11,560 bases of DNA from Candidatus Zixiibacteriota bacterium (GTDB taxonomy: Bacteria > Zixibacteria > MSB-5A5 > GN15 > FEB-12). The translations under genes were made by a program, and so were the position numbers. Shown here one piece after another: positions 7,148-11,560 of the stretch. Each line of letters opens with the position of its first letter. Position 1 is the first letter of the stretch. The stretch covers positions 1 through 11,560 of the forward strand of contig QNAD01000022.1 in the NCBI GenBank assembly GCA_003641345.1, read 5' to 3'. Under the pieces are notes generated by a model that saw only the letters and a list, made by a program, of their open reading frames with translations, was not told where the DNA came from and did no database searches.

Positions 7148-7149
7148 AT
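7126..7149. repeat. Imperfect inverted repeat over the pilT promoter
   Basis: Bases 7126-7134 and 7141-7149 form a 9-bp inverted repeat with one mismatch (7130 against 7145) around a 6-base centre; the core is TCGG/CCGA. It covers the -35 box and most of the spacer of the predicted pilT promoter. It could be a regulator site or a weak RNA hairpin after pilB; no T-run follows on the minus strand, so a terminator is less likely. Confidence 0.35.
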
Positions 7150-7220
7150 CTTGACAATGATTCGTAAGTTTTTATTATTCTAAGTTATTGAAATATATAA
7201 CGTTTATAGACGAGTGAAGT

Positions 7221-8918
7221 TTAGCCGTTAGAGCTGACAGCAATAACTTCATCAATACTGATAATACCGTTTTTCATCTTTTCAACGGCACACATTCTGA
7301 GGTTATACATTCCTTCTTTGACAGCTAAATCTGCAATTTCAGAATCGGAAGCTCTATTTAAAATCAAATCTTCAATCCCCTGAGTAATCGGCATAACTTC
7401 ATAAATACCGGTACGTCCTGATTTTCCGGTATTGTTACATTCAGCACACCCTTTCCCTTTAAAGGCACGAATATTTTTCAAAAGCTCATCAGGGACCCCA
7501 AGACCTTCTACTTGTTCCTTAGTTAGATTTACTTCTTCTTTACAATTTTGACAAATCTTTTTAACCATCCTTTGAGCCAAAATCATTTTGGTCGCTGATG
7601 CAACCAGATAAAAAGGCACATCCATATCAATTAGACGATTAATAGACGAAGGAGCATCATTAGTATGTAAAGTTGCTAAGACAAGATGGCCAGTTAATGC
7701 TGCTCGAATAGCAATTTCTGCAGTTTCACCATCACGAATTTCACCAACCATAATAATATCCGGATCCTGTCTTAGGAATGACCTTAAAGATGAAGCAAAT
7801 GAAAGACCAATATTTGATTTTACCGCAACCTGATTGATACCCTCGAAATTAAATTCGACCGGATCTTCAGCTGTCATAATATTTACATCAGTAGTATTCA
7901 ATGTTTTTAAAGATGAGTACAAAGTTGTCGTTTTACCTGAACCGGTAGGTCCGGTAACCAGAATAATACCATAAGGCAGTTTTATTTTTTGTTCAAATTT
8001 ACTGAGATCATCTTTTCTAAAACCAAGTTTGGTTAAATCAACTTGTAACGCCATCGGATCTAAAATACGCATTACAACTTTTTCACCAAAAATTGTTGGC
8101 AAAACAGAAACACGAAGATCAACTGTTCGGCCGCTTATTTTAATCTTGATTCGTCCATCCTGAGGAAGCCTTCGTTCTGAAATATCAAGTTCAGACATAA
8201 TTTTCACTCTTGAAACAATAGCGGCACGATATTTAAAAGGCAACGGAGCCATTTCATGCAATTCACCATCAATTCTATATCTTACTCTGATTTTTTTTTC
8301 ATAAGTTTCAATATGAATATCAGAGGCTCCTCCACGAATAGCATCGGCAATAATTGAATCAACTAATTTGACCAATGGCTTATCAGAGATAGCCGACATA
8401 ATATCAGATTCGCTGGGACCACTTTCGTCAACAGAAACAACTTCCAGATCATCTTCTTCCATATCTTTAACAATATCTGAAATACCGGAACTTTCGCTGT
8501 AATACGTATTGATTGCTTTTTCAATAGCTGTTTCTGGAGAAATTACCGGTCTGATAGTCAACCCTGTAATAAATTTCAGAGCATCCAAAACATAAATATT
8601 GTTAGGATCACTTAATGCAACGAGAAGCGTTTTATTTAATTTTGAGACAGCTATAACTTTGAATTTTCTTGCAATATCAACTGGAATGAGCTTAATAATT
8701 TCAGGATTAAGCTCCACATCCCCCAAACGAAGGGCACCTATTTTTAAATGCTGTCCGATAAATTTCGCTATTTCATCTTCGGATTCAACAGCCCCAATTT
8801 GAACCAAAGAATTCTCGAACTTTTCTTTTTTTTCATCAGCTAATGCTTTTGCCTGCTCAAGTTGTTCTTGAGTAATTTTCCCAGCTTTAACTAATACTGA
8901 TCCAAGTCCGGTTGACAT
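7221..8918 (-). CDS. pilB: Type IV pilus extension ATPase PilB
   Basis: This 565-residue hexameric ATPase drives pilin polymerisation. An N-terminal MshEN/GspE-N type region (about 1-140) is followed by an acidic linker (about 150-175), a GASDIHIE-containing N2 domain (197-204) and the ATPase core: Walker A GPTGSGKT (323-330), Asp box TAEDPVEF (349-356), Walker B IIMVGE with Glu393, and His box TGHLVLATLHTN (409-420). The four zinc-binding cysteines of the PilB/GspE family are present at 456, 459, 491 and 494. The N-terminal MshEN consensus motifs are eroded, so c-di-GMP binding is doubtful. The start has only a weak GGA about ten bases upstream. It follows mglB by 43 bases, linking the motor to the GTPase module, and pilT comes next. 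Confidence 0.95.
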   Translation of the reverse strand: MSTGLGSVLVKAGKITQEQLEQAKALADEKKEKFENSLVQIGAVESEDEIAKFIGQHLKIGALRLGDVELNPEIIKLIPVDIARKFKVIAVSKLNKTLLVALSDPNNIYVLDALKFITGLTIRPVISPETAIEKAINTYYSESSGISDIVKDMEEDDLEVVSVDESGPSESDIMSAISDKPLVKLVDSIIADAIRGGASDIHIETYEKKIRVRYRIDGELHEMAPLPFKYRAAIVSRVKIMSELDISERRLPQDGRIKIKISGRTVDLRVSVLPTIFGEKVVMRILDPMALQVDLTKLGFRKDDLSKFEQKIKLPYGIILVTGPTGSGKTTTLYSSLKTLNTTDVNIMTAEDPVEFNFEGINQVAVKSNIGLSFASSLRSFLRQDPDIIMVGEIRDGETAEIAIRAALTGHLVLATLHTNDAPSSINRLIDMDVPFYLVASATKMILAQRMVKKICQNCKEEVNLTKEQVEGLGVPDELLKNIRAFKGKGCAECNNTGKSGRTGIYEVMPITQGIEDLILNRASDSEIADLAVKEGMYNLRMCAVEKMKNGIISIDEVIAVSSNG

Positions 8919-8961
8919 ACTAAAATTCCGTTAATTGTTTAAAATAAAAAACTTTCAATGA

Positions 8962-9453
8962 CTAATCCTGAAAGATGTCATCTAATTTATCAGAAGCCAT
9001 CTCGGTAAATTCTTGGTCAATGGGCTGTTCCCCAGAATTTTTATTTTTTTCATTAATTTGATCAAATATTTTTGCAAGTTCCGTCGATGTTTCCCGTGCA
9101 TACAAACGAACCATGCCAATAGTTGTACGGTCATCAAAAATTACGACAAGAATAGATCTTTCTCCCACTAAAGACATATGGATGTGATCTTTTTTTCCTT
9201 GATGAAATAGAACCGAAAATTCCTGTTCACCCACTAAACGAGCAATCTCATGAGTTGATGCAAATGAGCCAGCTAACAGAGCGGCTAACGCTGTTGTATC
9301 CAATGAATGAGTAAAGCCCTGGCGAGTTATTAAGTGACCATCCTTATCAACTAATAAAGCACATTTTGCTTCGCATCCTTTAATCATTTTTGAGATTATG
9401 GATTCAATTTTCGAAATGTCTTCTTCATATATTATCATACTACCGTCAGACAT
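8962..9453 (-). CDS. mglB: MglB-type roadblock/LC7 protein, predicted GAP/regulator of MglA
   Basis: This 163-residue protein carries one roadblock/LC7 domain (about 10-135). It shows features that I recognise from Myxococcus MglB: the MIIYEEDISKI opening (6-16), LLVDKDGHLIT (33-43), LDTTALAALLAG (51-62), GEQEFSVLFHQG (75-86), LVVIFDDRTTIGMVRL (102-117) and an acidic end LDDIFQD. In Myxococcus and Thermus, an MglB dimer stimulates GTP hydrolysis by MglA and excludes MglA-GTP from one cell pole. Length is close to the Myxococcus protein. A very strong Shine-Dalgarno GAGGAGG (9459-9465) sits five bases before the ATG and directly after the mglA stop, so high translation relative to mglA is likely, as a 2:1 MglB:MglA complex would need. 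Gene order here is mglA then mglB, the reverse of Myxococcus. Confidence 0.88.
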   Translation of the reverse strand: MSDGSMIIYEEDISKIESIISKMIKGCEAKCALLVDKDGHLITRQGFTHSLDTTALAALLAGSFASTHEIARLVGEQEFSVLFHQGKKDHIHMSLVGERSILVVIFDDRTTIGMVRLYARETSTELAKIFDQINEKNKNSGEQPIDQEFTEMASDKLDDIFQD

Positions 9454-9458
9454 TAAAA

Positions 9459-9465
9459 CCTCCTC
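9459..9465 (-). promoter_or_regulatory. Strong Shine-Dalgarno of mglB
   Basis: GAGGAGG on the minus strand, five bases before the mglB ATG and six bases after the mglA TAA, is the most complete ribosome-binding site in the GTPase/pilus block. It suggests that mglB is translated more strongly than mglA from the shared transcript. Confidence 0.7.
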
Positions 9466-9470
9466 AGCGG

Positions 9471-10541
9471 TTATTTAATTCCAAACAAACGTTTAAAAAA
9501 GCCACGTTTCTTTTTATTATTTTTTTTAAGTGAAGGAGCCATTAGCGGACGATTTAATTCAGAGTTATCCGACGACTCTCTTTCCTTAATAATATTCTTC
9601 CCCAAAGCCTGGTCAGAAATTTCTGATTGAGACGTTTCATAACCAGGTTGGGCTGATTTATTTATTTTCACTCCCTGAGTTGAACCAGGGAAAGGTCGAT
9701 TCTTTTCATCTGTCTGTTCAATTTGAGTTTTAGGATTTGTAACAGTTGCCGTTGAAGTCTGACCTTGAGTATTTGAATTTGCCGCATAAGACGCCGCAAT
9801 AGGTTGTTCTCGTGGTGGAGTTACAGAAGATTGAGGAACATCCTGAGTGAAACCTTCGACGCTGGGACCTTCAGGTGATTGAGCTTCAGGCTGAGGTTGA
9901 GGTGTTGTTTGTTTCGATGTCTGTTCCGCAGAAACAGATTGAGCAGAAGTACCAGAACCACTGTTTTTTGCTTTATCCAATACATGTTTAATAATCATTT
10001 TAAGAGTGCCAAAAACACCATTTCCTATTGAAGCAGATGCTTCAAAATAACTCCAGCCTCGTTTATTTAGTTTTTCCTGCATCTCTTCAACTGACATCAC
10101 TCCAGGAAGATCACGCTTGTTGTATTGAATAACAATTGGAATATTGTTTATATCAAACCCGTATTCTTTTAGATTTTCCTCGAGATTAGAAAGAGATTCT
10201 ATGTTTTCATCCATTTTGTCCGGTTGACTGTCAGCCACAAATACTAATCCATCCACGCCTCGTAAGACAAGCTTTCTGGTAGCATTATAATAGACCTGAC
10301 CGGGGACAGTATATAATTGAAATTTTGCCTGAAGCCCGTTTATATTGCCAATATTTATTGGGAGAAAATCAAAAAACAAGGTTCTATCCGCTTCGGTTGC
10401 AAGAGAGATTAATTTCCCCCGTGTAGTTTGAGGTACTTTTGAATGAATATATTGAAGATTGGTTGTTTTTCCTGATAAACCAGGACCATAAAAAACAATC
10501 TTGCAACATACTTCCCTTGACGAATAATTAATTGATACCAT
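9471..10541 (-). CDS. mglA: MglA-family small Ras-like GTPase with a long C-terminal extension
   Basis: Residues 1-193 are a complete MglA GTPase: P-loop GPGLSGKT (19-26), ATEADRTLFFD (48-58) in the switch I/beta-screw region with Arg53, TVPGQ (78-82) in place of the usual DxxGQ, NKRD (141-144) and EASAS (167-171). The Thr78 substitution is the hallmark of MglA, not a defect. MglA-GTP marks the leading pole and recruits pilus and gliding machinery. Unusually, about 160 residues follow, rich in Ser, Thr, Gln, Pro and Glu (194-335) and predicted disordered, ending in a basic aromatic tail KKNNKKKRGFFKRLFGIK (339-356). Myxococcus MglA ends near residue 195. AAGGTGA at 10545-10551 sets the start. 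It is 22 bases after a roadblock gene and 17 before mglB. The extension continues the frame without interruption and has similar base composition, so it looks native. Confidence 0.92.
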   Translation of the reverse strand: MVSINYSSREVCCKIVFYGPGLSGKTTNLQYIHSKVPQTTRGKLISLATEADRTLFFDFLPINIGNINGLQAKFQLYTVPGQVYYNATRKLVLRGVDGLVFVADSQPDKMDENIESLSNLEENLKEYGFDINNIPIVIQYNKRDLPGVMSVEEMQEKLNKRGWSYFEASASIGNGVFGTLKMIIKHVLDKAKNSGSGTSAQSVSAEQTSKQTTPQPQPEAQSPEGPSVEGFTQDVPQSSVTPPREQPIAASYAANSNTQGQTSTATVTNPKTQIEQTDEKNRPFPGSTQGVKINKSAQPGYETSQSEISDQALGKNIIKERESSDNSELNRPLMAPSLKKNNKKKRGFFKRLFGIK

Positions 10542-10552
10542 TTCTCACCTTC

Positions 10553-10564
10553 AGTGTTAACACT
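10553..10564. repeat. 12-bp perfect palindrome upstream of mglA
   Basis: AGTGTTAACACT overlaps the last base of the upstream roadblock stop codon and ends one base before the mglA Shine-Dalgarno region. As RNA it could only form a 4-bp stem with a 4-base loop. It may be a protein-binding site or a weak translational element; chance is also possible. Confidence 0.2.
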
Positions 10565-10905
10565 TAGTTGAATGTTTTCAATTTTGATAACGCATTTTTA
10601 ATTTCTAAACGAACTAATCCGATGTTAACATTCTTCTCTGTTGTTACAACCAAAATTCCTATATTGGCATCTGTAAAAAACAACTTTGAGTTATCCGCTT
10701 CAATTGTGATTTGTTTGAGCGGTTTTGTCTCAAGACGGTCGAGAGATTTCTGTATGTTGGTTGTTATTGATGCCGCTAATGCGCCCACGGCTTCATCTTC
10801 AAAAGATTCCTGAAGATCTGCCGCAATAACAATTCCATCATTCCCGACTACCATAGAACCGGTTATACCGGAAGTTTTATTTAATTCACTTAATACATCA
10901 TACAT
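10564..10905 (-). CDS. Minimal roadblock/LC7 domain protein
   Basis: This is a stand-alone roadblock/LC7 domain of 113 residues. It has the family layout: an N-terminal helix, then GSMVVGNDGIVIAADL (the first beta hairpin), a central helix with VGALAASI, and a final NIGLVRLEIKNALSKL strand-helix. Such proteins dimerise and act as GAPs, scaffolds or nucleotide-independent partners for Ras-like GTPases. An ATG at 10911 lies in frame two codons earlier, but GGAG (10913-10916) is only one base from it and seven bases from the ATG at 10905, so the latter is chosen. The gene then overlaps the preceding roadblock gene by eight bases, indicating translational coupling. It is shorter and clearly different from the MglB-type protein downstream, so it is unlikely to be a recent duplicate. 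Its exact role is unknown. Confidence 0.87.
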   Translation of the reverse strand: MYDVLSELNKTSGITGSMVVGNDGIVIAADLQESFEDEAVGALAASITTNIQKSLDRLETKPLKQITIEADNSKLFFTDANIGILVVTTEKNVNIGLVRLEIKNALSKLKTFN

Positions 10906-11545
10906 AAGCATTCTCCGATTGAGAGATTATTTTTTCACTATATCTTTCTGAAACATATCTTCGGGCGATTTCCATGCCCTGATTGACCCGAATACTCAAC
11001 AAATCATCTGTTTGAACATCGGCTACAACCATCAAACACATAAAATCATCCCTTGCTAAAACCACTCTTTTATTACCGGAAGTTATATCCATTTTTTCAG
11101 GAGTAACTAATTTCATCCGTTTTGTAACATCTAAAGAATTTTTAAACATCAAAAGAGAATAAGGAGCCCAATCTTCAGAATCATATTCATCTTTGGAATA
11201 ATTAGCAAGTAACAATCCTTCTGCATCTACCAACGTAACTACATTTACAGCACTTACCTCACCAATATATTTAACAGCTTTTTCAAATCCACTTTGCCTG
11301 ACAGACTTTTCCGAATTTGATTCAGGTTTTGCATTACCACTAATGGGCCTCGGTGTTGGTTGTGTGGTTTTTCTATTCGGCACCGATGTTTTTGAAACAG
11401 CTATATTTGTCAAACCTGAATCATTTTGAACAGGCTTAGGTCTATCTTTTCTTTCGACATTTCTCGGTTTAACCGGAATCATATCTGTTATTAAAGATTT
11501 TAGAATAAACGGCGTTGTCACAACATGTAGTAAAATTGCAGGCAA
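10898..11545 (-). CDS. Roadblock/LC7-like protein with Pro/Lys-rich N-terminal linker; start uncertain, may extend past the right edge
   Basis: The C-terminal part (about residues 85-203, counted from a TTG at 11545) resembles a roadblock/LC7 domain: a helix GFEKAVKYIG, the hairpin VNVVTLVDAEGLLLANYS (100-117), a central helix, KRVVLARDDFMCLMVVAD (159-176) and a long final helix. Ahead of it lies a linker of about 60 residues rich in Pro, Lys, Thr, Asn and Ser, and before that a short hydrophobic segment (3-25). The only upstream start candidates are the TTG at 11545, with GGAG at the very edge (11557-11560) eleven bases away, and ATG at 11482, which has no Shine-Dalgarno. The frame stays open to base 11560, so the true start may lie outside the window. 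It overlaps the next roadblock gene by eight bases and is probably part of the same GTPase module. Of the three roadblock proteins this is the most divergent. Confidence 0.72.
   Translation of the reverse strand: MPAILLHVVTTPFILKSLITDMIPVKPRNVERKDRPKPVQNDSGLTNIAVSKTSVPNRKTTQPTPRPISGNAKPESNSEKSVRQSGFEKAVKYIGEVSAVNVVTLVDAEGLLLANYSKDEYDSEDWAPYSLLMFKNSLDVTKRMKLVTPEKMDITSGNKRVVLARDDFMCLMVVADVQTDDLLSIRVNQGMEIARRYVSERYSEKIISQSENAYV
10913..10916 (-). promoter_or_regulatory. Shine-Dalgarno deciding the start of the minimal roadblock gene
   Basis: GGAG on the minus strand lies one base before the ATG at 10909-10911 and seven bases before the ATG at 10903-10905. The second spacing is workable and the first is not, which places the start at 10905. 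The site lies inside the end of the upstream roadblock gene, as expected for coupled translation. Confidence 0.6.
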
Positions 11546-11560
11546 ATAACTTGATACTCC

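Noticed and set aside
7151..7156. TTGACA on the plus strand in the pilB-pilT gap
   Set aside because: No plus-strand gene follows and no convincing -10 box is at the right distance; the minus-strand promoter is the relevant one.
7221..8918. Possibility that the ATPase is a type II secretion GspE
   Set aside because: The domains are shared, but the adjacent pilT with the retraction-type AIRALIRD motif, pilC and a PilS-like kinase identify a type IV pilus set.
10306..10310. MglA lacks the Asp of the DxxGQ motif, which could look like a dead GTPase
   Set aside because: Thr at this position (TVPGQ) is the known hallmark of MglA proteins, which do hydrolyse GTP with MglB. All other nucleotide-binding motifs are intact.
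10564..11545. Two roadblock genes as a recent tandem duplication or one frameshifted gene
   Set aside because: The two proteins differ strongly in sequence and in N-terminal architecture, each has its own complete domain, and an 8-base overlap with a proper ribosome-binding site is a normal coupled start.
1..11560. CRISPR arrays, tRNA/rRNA genes, insertion sequences, phage genes or attachment sites
   Set aside because: No regularly spaced direct repeats, no tRNA- or rRNA-like segment and no transposase, integrase or terminal repeats were seen; the minus-strand genes fill the window as ordinary chromosomal operons.

Overview
The window is an AT-rich stretch of a Gram-negative bacterial chromosome in which every supported gene lies on the minus strand, so transcription runs from the right edge (about 11560) to the left edge (1). 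A lipobox-bearing parvulin-type lipoprotein, a type IVa pilus motor set and an MglA/MglB polarity pair together point to a didermic bacterium. The mix resembles myxobacteria/Deltaproteobacteria or an FCB-type candidate lineage (Zixibacteria-like). This is an inference from gene content and cannot be settled from one window. Nothing indicates phage, plasmid or insertion-sequence origin.

In transcription order the first block is a small-GTPase control module: a roadblock/LC7 protein with a Pro/Lys-rich linker (10898-11545, possibly starting beyond the window), a minimal roadblock/LC7 protein (10564-10905), an MglA GTPase with a long low-complexity C-terminal extension (9471-10541), and an MglB-type roadblock protein (8962-9453). 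These are packed with an 8-nt overlap and gaps of about 20 nt. The second block is the type IVa pilus motor: pilB extension ATPase (7221-8918), pilT retraction ATPase (5997-7073), pilC platform protein (4780-5976), then a PilS-like membrane sensor kinase (3033-4721). The likely logic is that MglA-GTP, reset by MglB, sets where or when PilB/PilT work, and the kinase links pilus state to transcription. No PilR-type regulator, pilin or PilMNOPQ gene is visible here.

The third block is envelope housekeeping: a two-domain SurA/PrsA-like peptidyl-prolyl isomerase lipoprotein (1211-2962), coupled by a 5-nt gap to an integral-membrane CTP-dependent lipid/polyprenol kinase family protein (579-1205). 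A CspA-type cold-shock protein (277-486) follows and ends at a textbook intrinsic terminator (219-251). A new transcription unit then begins with a TTGACA promoter and the first 19 codons of a gene cut by the left edge.

The points most worth a second look are: the MglA extension ending in a basic/aromatic tail; three roadblock proteins with one MglA, joined to pilB-pilT-pilC; degenerate c-di-GMP (MshEN) motifs at the PilB N-terminus; a GC-rich hairpin sitting where the pilS ribosome-binding site should be; and inverted repeats placed inside predicted promoters of pilT, the isomerase gene and the left-edge gene. There is no gene-free stretch longer than 300 bases; the longest is 60-276, which holds the terminator and a promoter with an operator-like repeat.
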